Source: Sorex araneus (taxonomy: Eukaryota > Chordata > Mammalia > Eulipotyphla > Soricidae). Taken from it: 64,000 bases of DNA. Below, one piece after another: positions 43,673 through 53,924 of this stretch. The position numbers were made by a program, and so were the translations under genes. Positions within the stretch are counted from its first letter, which is position 1, and every line of letters begins with the position of its first letter. Under the pieces are notes generated by a model that worked only from the letters and a program-made list of their open reading frames with translations, did not search any database and was not told the origin of the DNA. The DNA lies in assembly GCF_027595985.1 (NCBI RefSeq), contig NC_073303.1, positions 100,660,328 through 100,724,327 on the forward strand. The letters run 5' to 3'.

Positions 43673-43840
43673 GGGCTGGAGTGATAGTACAGCGGGTAGC
43701 GTTATTTGCCTTGCACTCGGCCAACCCAGGTTCGATCCCCGGCATCCCATGTGGTCCTCCAAGCAGTGTCAGGACTAATTCCTGAGTGCAGAGCCAGGAG
43801 TAACCCCTGAGCATTGCTGGGTGTGACTCAAAAAGCAAAA
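43673..43840 (+). mobile_element. SOR-type SINE, type A
   Basis: Head with ggtagcgttatttgcc in place of ggtagggcgtttgcc. Flanks atgtccaa and aagtccaa suggest a short TSD. Confidence 0.92.
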
Positions 43841-43860
43841 AAGTCCAAATGAGATTATTT

Positions 43861-44042
43861 GAATCAGGGAGATAGCTCCAAGAGCTAGAGCACATGCTTT
43901 CAAGACAAAGACCCAAGTTTGATACTGGGCACCGCATGGTTTCCTGAATACTGTTGAAAGTGACTCCTGAGCACTGAACCAGGAGCAGCCTTGAGTATAA
44001 GCATGCTGAATATAAGGATGCTGAGTATAACACAAAAAACAG
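43861..44042 (+). mobile_element. Old SOR-like SINE
   Basis: gggagatagctccaagagct, then gtttgatactgggcaccgca, then tcctgagcactgaaccagga and repeated atgctgagtataa-like units. Confidence 0.65.
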
Positions 44043-44104
44043 AGGGGTGGGGGATAGAGAGAAATCCACAGATACTCCAGCATCTCTGGGATAATAAAAT
44101 CAGG

Positions 44105-44230
44105 CCAGTTTCTTGGTGCCTCAGTTTTCTTCTCTGCAAAATTGGGTTAACAATGGTGTCTTCCTCTCTTGATCCTCAAGGGAGATGAGGGCTGCAGTGC
44201 ACACAGCATCTGAAACACAATAGAAGGTAA
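44105..44230 (-). mobile_element. MIR-like SINE fragment
   Basis: cttggtgcctcagttttctt, ctctgcaaaattgggttaac, gcatctgaaacacaatagaa. Confidence 0.6.
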
Positions 44231-44250
44231 TTTTTTTGAGTACAAGATAA

Positions 44251-44440
44251 AAGGGGTCAATGGTAGGTTAGTGTTATGTCACTTGCCTTGCACACAGCCA
44301 ACCGAGTTCAATTCCCGTCACCCCATATGGTCCCCTGAGCACTGCCAGGAGTAATTCCTGAGAGTAGAGCCAGGACTAACTATTGATTACCGCTGGGAGT
44401 GACCCAAAAGAAAACCCCCTCCCCCACACCCCCCAAAAAA
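44251..44440 (+). mobile_element. SOR-type SINE, type A, diverged head
   Basis: gttatgtcacttgccttgca, then caccccatatggtcccctga, and a C-rich end. TSD gtacaagataa at 44,240-44,250 and 44,441-44,451. Confidence 0.9.
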
Positions 44441-44451
44441 GTACAAGATAA

Positions 44452-45628
44452 CAAATGTAAAGCAACGACTCAATTCTGGGAAGTTTGGCCCAGGACATCT
44501 TCCCAAACATCTCAGTGAACTTGTTGCTATTTCCCAAGCTCCACCCTAGAGAGCTTGACTTGGTAGATTTGGGACAATGCCCTGGGGGTAATGTCAGTGG
44601 CTCCCTCCCCAGGTATCCAAGCAGGACCCCCTCAGAGGGCAACTTAGGGTTCTACCTGGGATTCCTCTAGGGAGTGGTACTATGGTATCTGAAGGACACA
44701 CTGAGTTCAGTGGCAGATAATGCACCGTGGAACAGCAGGTGCGGAGAGACACGAAGATGGTTGCTTCAGCACGAAGCAGACCTGTTTGGTGCGGGGGCTG
44801 CTGCCTAAGTGAGGCTAGTAATGACTCTGACTTGAGAGCAGGCCGTCACTCCGTGTCCCCAAAGTGCACAACATGCTGAATCAGGTCCAATAGAAACTTG
44901 CTAATACAAGCTCTATGAAACGGTGATTAATTTGCACCCCGGGCTTGCATTCCTGCCCCCAGCAGCCTAAGGCAGTTGCTGGAGAAATTCTGATCCCAAG
45001 AAAATCTCAGATAAAGATCCTTAGGTTGTCTCTGGGCTCCATTTGAACAACATCCCCACCCCTAATGATTGATTTTGACTTCAGCCTAGAGCAGATAGGT
45101 GAGCAGCCTGGGAGCTTGGGTCCATAAAGGAACGAGCTCAGTCTTCTGTGTTATGCCCAGAATCACGGCTGGAGGTTTTTTGAAGACATAGAGTTTCCAA
45201 GCAGTGTTTTTTTCATAACCCCCGTGCAAGAAAGGGAAAGTGCTCAGCTCAAATTCTGACGCCACTCGCTGTGTGATCTCAACATGCGCAAAGTGCTTGG
45301 CACATAGTAAGAGCTCACTGAGTGACAATGTGCTATTAATTTTTAATCATGAAAAAGTGAACTGGCATCCAGAAACTCAAGAAAGAGGAAGACAGGGGTG
45401 GCCCAAGCAATGAGGAAACCTCACTTGGGACTTCTGGAGAAAAATTATCGGAAGTGTATGTGTGAGTAAGAGAGGATATTTGACTAAAGGCCGAGAACTT
45501 AGTTCAGCTTTCAGGGAGATACTACCAGTCTTGTACTCTTAAAAAAAAAAAGAAAGCAAAATTGAGAAGTGCTGGCTGGAGTGAGTGAGCTTAAAGTGAG
45601 GAAACATGCGAGCTCTTCACTTCTGATT
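44452..45628. other. Intergenic, largely repeat-free
   Basis: About 1.2 kb with only a MIR-like trace at 45,240-45,325 (gtgatctcaacatgcgcaa; gcttggcacatagtaagagc). No coding signal recognised. Confidence 0.4.
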
Positions 45629-45737
45629 GTGTGTGCACGCGCACACACACATATATACATACCCACATGCACATACAAACAGACATGCACATACATACAT
45701 TGACACATGGATATCCATGTATATACGTATACGTATC
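45629..45737. repeat. CA/CATA-rich microsatellite
   Basis: Mixed CACA, CATA and TACA units ending in tatacgtatacgtat. All three frames here are open by composition only. Confidence 0.85.
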
Positions 45738-46092
45738 TTCCCCAGCACTGCCCAAGGACCAGTCATTTGGTGCTGGGAGGAGGAAGGAAGGGAAGAAGAA
45801 GGGTGGAGGGTGAGCGGGGGAATGGGAAGAGAAAGCCGTATGAAAAAGGGAAGGAAGTTGACACGGAGGGGGTATGCGAGGAGACAGAAGAGCAGCCGCC
45901 AGGGAACAGAGTTCACGGCTGCCCTCCGTTGGGCCTGTCCTTGTGAGAGCCATGATGGAGGGTCCACTGTTCTCTCCACGAGGAACAGAGGGGAGATGCG
46001 ATGCACAGTGGGAGTTGAGATGCCACAAGTCTAGTCATGGAGGTGCTCCCTCGAATTCACATCCACAGAAACTACAGAAGGTGACCTTGTTT
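45738..46092. other. Intergenic, purine-rich, no gene seen
   Basis: GGAAG-rich start; overlapping open frames on both strands have no recognisable domain. Confidence 0.35.
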
Positions 46093-46107
46093 GGGAATAG
46101 GCTTTTT

Positions 46108-46293
46108 TTTTTTTTTTTTTTTTTGCTTTTTTTGGGGTCATACCCGACAATACACAGGGGTTATTCCTGGCTTGTGAACTCAGGAATTACTCTTGGCGGT
46201 GCTTGGGGAACCATATGGGATGCTGGGAATCGAACTCGGGTCAGCCGCGTGCAAGGCAAACGCCCTACTCGCTGTGCTATTGCTCCAGCCCCC
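46108..46293 (-). mobile_element. SOR-type SINE, type A
   Basis: Full-length. The TSD gggaataggcttttt is at 46,093-46,107, and at 46,294-46,308 with one mismatch. Confidence 0.94.
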
Positions 46294-46308
46294 GGGAGTA
46301 GGCTTTTT

Positions 46309-46734
46309 GCCAGTATGATTAGTTAGGGAAAGTTTCACTGGTTGAAGGCAGGTCCCTAGACCTACCATTGGTTGGATCCTGAGTTTGATGCTCTGTGAGA
46401 AGAGACAAGACAGAGAAGCTCTGAAAGGACGGAGGTAGGGAAGGCTGAGATCCCTGTATACAGTCAGGAATGACAGAACTGCATCAGTCTCCAGACCCTG
46501 GGAGGAGGCGAGAAGGATTGGCCTGAGAGTCTTCAGAGAGAGTAACTTGGGCTGACACCTTAAGAAATTCTGTTTTTATAAACCACTCAGTTCAGGGTAA
46601 GTTGTTATTGGCATCCCTGACAAAATGTATACATCCTTAAAAGAAATCACAATGCAGGCATTTCTTGTTTTGCAAACATCCTTTTGACAAAAACTTGCAC
46701 ATATCCCAATCATGTCCTCGCATTGCAAATTCTA
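46309..46734. other. Intergenic, no feature recognised
   Basis: No repeat or gene recognised. Confidence 0.4.
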
Positions 46735-46747
46735 TGGTAACTGAATT

Positions 46748-46925
46748 TCTTTTTTTTCTTTTTTTTGGGGGGGAGGGGCCACACCTGATGATTCTCAAGG
46801 GTTACTCCTGGCTCTGCACTGAGGAATTTCTCCTGGCGGTGCACAGGGGACCATATGCTGGGAATTGATGCCAGTTGACCTCATGCAAGGCATACGCCCT
46901 ACACAATTTACTATCGCTCTAGCCC
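46748..46925 (-). mobile_element. SOR-type SINE, type A, short internal deletion
   Basis: accatatgctgggaattgat lacks the usual gggatg. TSD tggtaactgaatt at 46,735-46,747 and 46,926-46,938. Confidence 0.92.
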
Positions 46926-47046
46926 TGGTAACTGAATTCTGGCTTCAGTTAACCCAGAACTATGCAAAACAAAGGTTACTGTATGCATGTGCATGTCGAC
47001 ACACATCTGAAAAATCACAAACATCTTATCAACAAGGCAAAATTAG

Positions 47047-47205
47047 TCAATCAAGCTGGAGAAATACTTCACTAGGCTGAGTGCATACACTGCATGTAGA
47101 AGACCTGAGTTCAAGCCCCAGGCTCCACCAGCAGCAGACCCTGAGCACTGACCCAGTAGGAGCCCCCCAGCACCACTGGCTGTGATCCAAACTCAAGTAA
47201 TAATA
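47047..47205 (+). mobile_element. Old SOR-like SINE
   Basis: agctggagaaatacttcact, then acctgagttcaagccccagg, then gcaccactggctgtgatcca. Confidence 0.65.
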
Positions 47206-47363
47206 CTAAAAATGATGATAAGTAAAAGATAAAAAAGAGAAAATTAAGAACAGGGTGGAAGAGAAAACACAGGGATAGATGCTAGTTTTGAATATGGCCA
47301 AGTCTTGTTTGATCTCTGGCACTGCATTATGTCCTTTAAGCCCCATGAAGAGTGATCCCTGAG

Positions 47364-47914
47364 AGAAAAAATATTAAATCTATGCATGTATATATCTATA
47401 AGCACACAAGGCTCAACCTTTAACAACATGTTAGTAATCTCTTATACGAGGACTTACTGGCTCCAGGGTGAAATGCAATGATCTTCACACACTTTCTTCT
47501 AAGGAAATCTTTTTGGATAATTTTTATTGGATTATTTATAACAAGAAATATCAAATAAATTATTTAGGTCTTGCTTTGAGGGCAGGATTTGTAGGTTGGG
47601 GTGGAAACATTTGAAATATGGTGGTGGGGGGCTGGAGCGATAGCACAGGGGGTAGGGCATTTGCCTTGCACGAGGCCGACCTGGGTTCGATTCCCAGCAT
47701 CCCTTATGGTCCCCTGAGCACCGCAGGGGGTAATTCCTGAGTGCAGAGCCAGGAGTGACACCTGTGCATTGCCGGGTATGACCCAAAAAGCAAAAAAAAA
47801 AAAAAAAAAATGGTGGTGGGTAGGTGTAATGGTGGTGGGATTGGTGTTGGAATATTAAATGTAACCAATTATTGTGAACAACTCTATAAAAATAAAGTAA
47901 AATTTTAAAAAAAA
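47364..47914 (+). mobile_element. L1-like retroelement 3' end (family ii), 5'-truncated
   Basis: Inserted into an old SINE with a 15-bp exact TSD, agagtgatccctgag, at 47,349-47,363 and 47,915-47,929. Ends in an A-rich tail. This copy fixes the family boundaries and hosts a type A SINE. Confidence 0.85.
47630..47808 (+). mobile_element. SOR-type SINE, type A, nested
   Basis: Full-length with a 19-base poly-A tail. The target atggtggtggg is repeated on both sides. Confidence 0.94.
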
Positions 47915-47995
47915 AGAGTGATCCCTGAGCAGAGAGAGAAGAGTAAACCCTGAGCACTATTGGGTGCCTCTGGGCACCCCAACCCCCAATAAAAG

Positions 47996-48332
47996 AACAG
48001 TACAAAGTGATTGATGGGCTTTGACAGTACAAAACTGATTTTGGTTAATCTGGGGGTGCTCTCTGGTACAAGCATGTGCTGGTGACAGTTTGGGAAAATC
48101 TGAAGAACATTCTTAGAAAAGTTACGTGGTCACAAGGGTGAGATGGTGCATGCCTCTGTTTTATCTTTAAGGATTCTGCTTCCAACTCTACCCCTTACTG
48201 GTTCTGAAACCTGTTCCTCCCAAGGTCACATTCTCACCCCCAAGAAAGGGTGTGCTGGGGGTACTCAGGTCTAATCATTGTTAGTCACCTTCTCATTCTC
48301 TGAGGCATCTTTGCTTATATTAACGCGCGCTA

Positions 48333-48334
<2 letters not shown>
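47996..48334. other. Intergenic, no feature recognised
   Basis: No repeat or gene recognised. Confidence 0.4.

Positions 48335-48374
<40 letters not shown>
48335..48374. repeat. (CA)n microsatellite
   Basis: About 20 CA units after gcgcgctaacg. Confidence 0.97.
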
Positions 48375-48376
<2 letters not shown>

Positions 48377-48810
48377 GTACTGACTTTATTTCTACTGTAC
48401 AAATGTGAAATTATCACACCCTACTAAACATGCTCTCCAACCAACAGTTTCCCTGGAGATAGGTAACCTGATCTCTTCTGGGTAGGGTTTGCTGATAAAG
48501 AATCACTTGATGGGGTGTCATAGAGTTCTTCTCAGCCAACTCAATCTAGGATTTTAGAGCAAGGTGTCCAGAGTGAGGCTGAAGTGACTTGTGAGGTCCT
48601 ACTAGCCAGGTGGCCATGGCATTCCCTTTACCAGCCTCCTCCAACCTCTGAAGGCCAGGGCTTCTTCAGAATGCGATGGGACTCACAATAGGTCATAATC
48701 CATAGAACTGTGAGATGATGAGATGATTTATGCAGAAGTCTTAGCTCAATGTGTTAACTATATTAAAATAATTTCTTTAACGCAAGTCTAAAGACTTAAA
48801 ACATTTTTTT
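48375..48810. other. Intergenic, no feature recognised
   Basis: No repeat or gene recognised. Confidence 0.4.
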
Positions 48811-49235
48811 TGAGATTTTGGAGCCACACCCAGTAATGGACTAGAGCCATAGCACAGCAGGTAGGGCATTTGCCTTGCATGTGGCTGACCGAGGTTCAAT
48901 TCCTCTGTCTCTCTCGGAGAGCCCCGAAAGCTACCGAGAGTACCTCGCCAGCACAGCAGAGCCTGACGAGCTACCCGTGGCATATTTGATATGCCAAACA
49001 CAGTAACAATAAGTCTCACAATGGAGACGTTACTGGTGCCTGCTTGAGCGAATCGATGAACAAAGGGACATAGTGCTACAGTGCTACCAGTAATACGTGG
49101 GTATACAATCCTGGCTCGTGCTCAGGGGTCACTACTGGCAGTTCTTGGGGGAACATGTACTGGCTGTGGATTCAACCAGGGTGGAATGCTAGCAAGGCAA
49201 GCACCTTAACCTCTATACTACTTCTCTGGCCAAAG
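48811..49235 (-). mobile_element. Old SOR-like SINE split by a type B copy
   Basis: ggagccacacccagtaat (left) continues at ccagtaatacgtgg (49,087) to actacttctctggcc. Confidence 0.75.
48838..49086 (+). mobile_element. SOR-type SINE, type B, full-length, nested
   Basis: Head ggactagagccatagcacag, full type B body, tail agtgctacagtgcta. TSD ccagtaat at 48,830-48,837 and 49,087-49,094. Confidence 0.93.
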
Positions 49236-49961
49236 TTTTTGTTTTGTTTTGTGTTTTTTAATCTAAGAACTGCACTTAGATTAATTCTGGGCAAAGGTTT
49301 ATTTGGGTTTGCCAGGAATAAGGATTTTGAGAGAGTGAAGAATGGAGATGCTACATTGTATGGTCATCCTGCTATCAGTTGTGTGGGTGGACCCAATGCC
49401 CTGTACGAATGACCCCTAATTGTAGATAATTGAAGAGACATGCAGCGGAGGAACTGAGGAGCCGTGATCTGAAGGGACTGGATCTGACGGTGTCCGTGTC
49501 TTGTTATGGCTCTGCCTGCTCTCCCAGACAGTGTCTCTTTGAAACTTGCCGTCTTGCCCCCAAACAAGACAGTGTGAGACTGTGGAGGACTCTGGAAGAA
49601 AGCTTCAGCCTTTACGGTTTTCTTCTACAAAAAAAAGAGAAACTTCTGGCGATGAGCAGAACATGAAACAGAATTTTCTCAGACCAACCTTAAAGAGCCC
49701 CAGAGCAGCTGCAGGTCTGTGAGACACACTCAGCACAGCCACAGTCGAGTCTAGAGCCTCACCAGGTAGCCCCTCTCAGAGGCCAGTGCGTGTCTTTGAG
49801 TCTTTTTGTTCCACTCCTCGGTCCTGTCGTGGCAGACTCAAAGCACCTGGAGAAAAAGTTTCCTCAGCGTCTTCTGGGCATCTGAGGGGCTGGAGGGGGC
49901 CAGGGCAATCCCTTGGCTTATAGAGACTACCCATTAGACAGCCAGAGAGAGAGAGAGAGAT
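49236..49961. other. Intergenic, largely repeat-free
   Basis: About 700 bases with no recognised repeat except (GA)n at about 49,948. No convincing coding signal. Confidence 0.4.
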
Positions 49962-50075
49962 TCATGGACTGGAACATGTACTTTGCATGTAAGAACCCTG
50001 GCTTCAATCCTTGGCAGGCATGATCCCCTGAGCACCGCTGGGAGCAACCCTCTGAGCACACAAAAAGATGATTAC
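49962..50075 (+). mobile_element. Old SOR-like SINE
   Basis: catggactggaacatgtact, then ggcttcaatccttggcaggc, then cctgagcaccgctgggagca. Confidence 0.6.
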
Positions 50076-50249
50076 ATATATCGGATAAAAGAACAATCTG
50101 CCATACACCCCCAAACCACCAGCCAGTTAAAAATTTATCTTCAGCTGTATCACCCGGTTAAAATTTTTGGACTTCCTGGAGCATGCACATGACATCTCAA
50201 ACTCTGTAACACTGAGAAGCTAGTAATAGCACACTAGACTGAATGTGTG

Positions 50250-50900
50250 TTGACTATATTAAAATGGGATGTAATGTAGAAGGCAACCAATCTCAATTAA
50301 CAAAACATGCACACAGAAGGCTTAACCCGTAACAACATCTTAGACATTTCTTACAGGAGGGCTCAACGGCTTCGAGGTGAGATACAACAATCTTCAGTAA
50401 CTTTCTTCTAAGGGAATATTTTTTGATCATTCTCTTAGCAAATTATGGATAATAGTTAATATTAAATAAATTATTGAGGGCCTACTATGCGGACAGACTT
50501 TAGGGGTGGTTGAGAAAATTGAAGTCAGTGGTATAGGGAAGGTGTGATGGTGGCGGGATTGGTGTTGGAATATTGAATGCCTGTAACAAATCATCATAAA
50601 GAACTTTGTAGGGGCTGGAGCAATAGCACAGTGGGTAGGGTGTTTGCCTTGCACGCGGCTGACCCGGGTTTGATTCCCAGCATCCCATATGATCCCCTGA
50701 GCATCGCCAGGAGTGATTCCTGAGTGCAGAGCCAGGAGTAATCCCTGTGCATCGCCAGGTGTGACCCAAAAAGAAAGAAAAAAAATAAAAAGAACTTTGT
50801 AAACCACAGTGTTTATATGTAAGGGGGAAATTGGAAAGATATAATGTAAGGGGAAAACTGGAAAAATATAAATAAAACAATTAAATGGCATGAGATCCCC
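50250..50900 (+). mobile_element. L1-like retroelement 3' end (family ii), interrupted
   Basis: taacaacatcttagacattt, actttcttctaagggaatat and ggcgggattggtgttggaat match the 47,364 copy; a type A SINE sits near the 3' end. Confidence 0.7.
50611..50788 (+). mobile_element. SOR-type SINE, type A, nested
   Basis: Full-length. The TSD aaagaactttgta is at 50,598-50,610 and 50,789-50,801, exact. Confidence 0.95.
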
Positions 50901-51499
50901 CCTAAAAAAACAATCTGCCAACGGGGTACATTATCCAAAAGAAAGGAAAGGGGGCTGAACTCTTAAAAGTCAGCCTGAAAAGCTGGAATTCTATTCCAAC
51001 CTGCTCCCCAATCCCCTTGAGTGTCGCCCACAGTCCTCCCCTGGCCTGACTGATCTCTATAAGCAGAGCTGGCTGCCTCTTACTGCCAATCTCCCGGACT
51101 TCAGCACTGAACATGCTGGCTTCTTTTATGTGGCGGCATTGATGGAGTCCCTTCAGACAAGCTCCATCTGTGCTGAGCACTAGAGGTACCAGCAAGGAGT
51201 GCCACTTCCCAGCACAACACAAGGGGAAGACAGATGATTTCTCACAGGGAGCTTCATGAGAAGGAGCAGGAAGCAGGGAAAGTTGGTGCCCTGGGATCAG
51301 AAAGACCAGCGTGGACACAGACTTGCCAGTTCGACCTGGAGAAAGTGATGGCATCGGTCTCCCGGTATCTGGAAGGGCATGTTCCCTCTCCTGGGGATGC
51401 TGCCACATTCTTTTATTTAAAGTAGGCAGATAACGTGGCGGATGGAAAGGATGTTAACTGCTTCTGACTATGAGGAACAAGAGAGCTATGGAAAGGGAA
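50901..51499. other. Intergenic, no gene seen
   Basis: A long minus-strand open frame here (50,902-51,408) has no recognisable domain; no repeats seen. Confidence 0.35.
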
Positions 51500-51628
51500 A
51501 GGTTCGATTCCCAGCATCCCATATAGTCCCCTGAGCACCTCCAGGAGTAATTTCTGAGTGCAGAGTTAGGAGTAACCCCTGTGCATAGCCGGGTGTGACC
51601 CAAAAAAGAAAAAAAAAAGAGAGAAAAT
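51500..51628 (+). mobile_element. SOR-type SINE, type A, 5'-truncated
   Basis: Starts inside the B box (ggttcgattcccagc); the A box and 5' head are missing. Ends with an A-rich tail. Confidence 0.92.
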
Positions 51629-51703
51629 CTTTATTTGTGAAACTCATGCTGAACCATTTCTCATCTACAGGTTCATATAATTTTATTTCAAAAGCCCCAA
51701 CAG

Positions 51704-51877
51704 GGCTGGAGCAATAGCACAGCGGGTAGGGCGTTTGCCTTGCACGCGGCCGACCTGGGTTCGATTCCCAGCATCCCATATGGTCCCCTGAGCACCGCCA
51801 GGGGTGATTCCTGAGTGCAGAGCCAGGAGTAACCTCTGTGCATTGCCGGGTGTGACCCAAAAAGCAAAAAAAAAAAA
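51704..51877 (+). mobile_element. SOR-type SINE, type A, near-consensus
   Basis: A box TAGCACAGCGGG and B box GGTTCGATTCC are both perfect. TSD aaagccccaacag at 51,691-51,703 and 51,878-51,890. Probably one of the youngest copies. Confidence 0.96.
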
Positions 51878-51892
51878 AAAGCCCCAACAGAA

Positions 51893-52050
51893 GGATTAGA
51901 GATACAGTAAGGCAGTTACAGTGCTTACACATGGCCAACAAGGCTTCTTTCCTGGCATCCCCAACTCCTGAATCCTGCCAGGCATGATTCCTGACAGCAG
52001 AGCCAGCAATAAACCCTGAGAATCTCTGAGAGTGGCCTTCAAACCATATA
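51893..52050 (+). mobile_element. Old SOR-like SINE
   Basis: gattagagatacagtaaggc, then cctggcatccccaactcctg, then cagcagagccagcaataaac. Confidence 0.65.
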
Positions 52051-52079
52051 ATAATAAGAATTTAAAAAAACTGAGCTTT

Positions 52080-52256
52080 GGGGCTGGAGCGATAGCACAG
52101 CGGGTTGGGCATTTGCCTTGCATGTGGCTGACCCGGGTTCGATCCCCAGCATCCCATAGGGTCCCCCAAGCACTGCCAGGAGTAATTCCTGAGTGCAGAG
52201 CCAGGAGTAACCCCTGAGCATCGCTGGGTGTGACCCAAAAAGAAAACAAAAACAAG
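52080..52256 (+). mobile_element. SOR-type SINE, type A
   Basis: Full-length. The TSD aaaactgagcttt is at 52,067-52,079 and 52,257-52,269. Confidence 0.95.
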
Positions 52257-52504
52257 AAAACTGAGCTTTATTAAAAAAAAAAAAAGCCCTGGCAGAGAGA
52301 GATGCCAAATACAGCCATGACCACTTTATTATCTTTTCTTCTTGCTCCAAAGGTGCAAAATCAATTGTTCTGGGTTGCAGAGCTAGCTGGGCACAGTGAG
52401 ATTGAGACTTCTGTCTGTGGCCCTTCAGAGGCCAGGTGCCTTCAGCTAGGAACTTTGGCCCTTAGCATATTTGCTTATTTTTCTCACTGACATATCATGG
52501 GGAA

Positions 52505-52645
52505 GGGGTTGAGGAGCTAGGGCAGGGATAAGTGCTTGCCTTGAATGCCGCCAACACATTGATACCCAGTACAACATATGGTCCCTTGAACACTGCTAGA
52601 AGTGACCTCTGAGAACTGTTGAAGTGGCTTGAAACCCAAATATTA
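52505..52645 (+). mobile_element. Old SOR-like SINE
   Basis: ggggttgaggagctagggca, then acccagtacaacatatggtc, then aagtgacctctgagaactg. Confidence 0.6.
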
Positions 52646-52694
52646 TATATATATACTATATACATGTATTTATTTATATGCATAAATATATATA

Positions 52695-52931
52695 TGGACT
52701 GGAGCCATAGCACAGAGGGTAGGGCATTTGCCTTGCATGCAGCTGACCTGGGTTCGATTCCTCTGTCTCTCTTGGAGAGCCCGGCAAACTACCAAGAGTA
52801 TCCTGTCCTTATGGCAGAGCCTGGCAAGCTACCCGTGTCATATTCAATATGCCAAAGACAAGTCTCACAATGGAGACATTACTGGTGCCCGCTCGAGCAA
52901 ATTGATGAACAAAAAGACGACAGTGCTACAG
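52695..52931 (+). mobile_element. SOR-type SINE, type B, full-length
   Basis: Head ggactggagccatagcacag, body with gtatcctgtccttatggc and ccgctcgagcaaattgatg, tail gacagtgctacagt. A short deletion removes part of aaacagtaacaac. Confidence 0.92.
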
Positions 52932-52969
52932 TAAAAGTGTGTGTAGGGGGTGGGTGGGTGAGTGGGTGA

Positions 52970-53152
52970 TGCCAAGGAGATACCTCAGGTGGTAGAGCTC
53001 ATACTTAACATGCTCAAAGCCCTCAATTCAGTCCCTTCCACTACATGGTCCCCCAGTCATTGCCATTGCTGGGCATGGCTTTGGTGCTCCTCATAGCACT
53101 GCACCACACCAGTATGCACTGAGTATTGTTGGTATTTTGGGAGTGGCCAGCG
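52970..53152 (+). mobile_element. Old SOR-like SINE
   Basis: ccaaggagatacctcaggtg, then aattcagtcccttccactac, then attgctgggcatggctttgg. Confidence 0.55.
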
Positions 53153-53194
53153 TCCACCTCCAACCTTTCACTGCTACAGTGAAGGTGGGGCAGG

Positions 53195-53740
53195 ACTGCT
53201 ATGTTCAATATAATAGCCAGGAGATGGAAACAATCCAACTTTCCAACAACAGATCAAGGGATAAAGAAGTTGTGATACATACACACAAAGAAACATTGTG
53301 CAATCACACACGGACACAGACACATGCAGTTTGCAACAGCAGGATAGAATTAGAGAGTATAGTATTGAGCAAAATATGCCAGAGGAAGAGCAAACACAGG
53401 ATGATCTCACTCATCTGTAATTTGTGGAGAAGTAAGAAAAAAAGAGTACAGACAATATTAATCGATAACAAGCTGGACGCTAGATTACAGACCCAAGAAT
53501 ACCAGGGTAGGTGTGAGGGTGGGGGGTGGGGGGGAAAGCAAGGTGGACTAGAAATAGCACAAGGTCTAGGCACTTTGCTGAAACAATATGTGCCAACACC
53601 ATAACTGTCAAGGAACAGTGGGGCAAGAGGTGAGAGGAGGAAGACAGGGCCAGAGGTGACATAGAGACAAGGGTGATTGGTCATGGTCACCTTTTGGGTA
53701 CTTCATGCATCAATACTAGAAACCAAAAAGCCATTATAAG
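53195..53740 (+). mobile_element. Old L1 3' end
   Basis: Classic L1 3' order: aatagccaggagatggaaac, aacaacagatcaagggataa, gagagtatagtattgagcaa, caggatgatctcactcatct, then a G-rich part. Confidence 0.8.
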
Positions 53741-53763
53741 CAGGCTGCCTAAAATATGGTACT

Positions 53764-53801
53764 AATTATATATAAATATAAATATATATATTTATTTATA
53801 T
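53764..53801. repeat. TA-rich microsatellite
   Basis: aattatatataaatataaat-type repeat. Confidence 0.85.
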
Positions 53802-53866
53802 GGTTCCCAGGCCCACTCTCTCTGGACCTTCTGTTTTTATAACTCTGAAGGGAACTCTGGGAATCT

Positions 53867-53867
<1 letters not shown>

Positions 53868-53924
<57 letters not shown>

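Larger units (their letters stand above)
47248..47995 (+). mobile_element. Old SOR-like SINE split by an L1-like insertion
   Basis: Left part 47,248-47,363 and right part 47,930-47,995 form one diverged copy. The gap is the element at 47,364-47,914. Confidence 0.75.
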
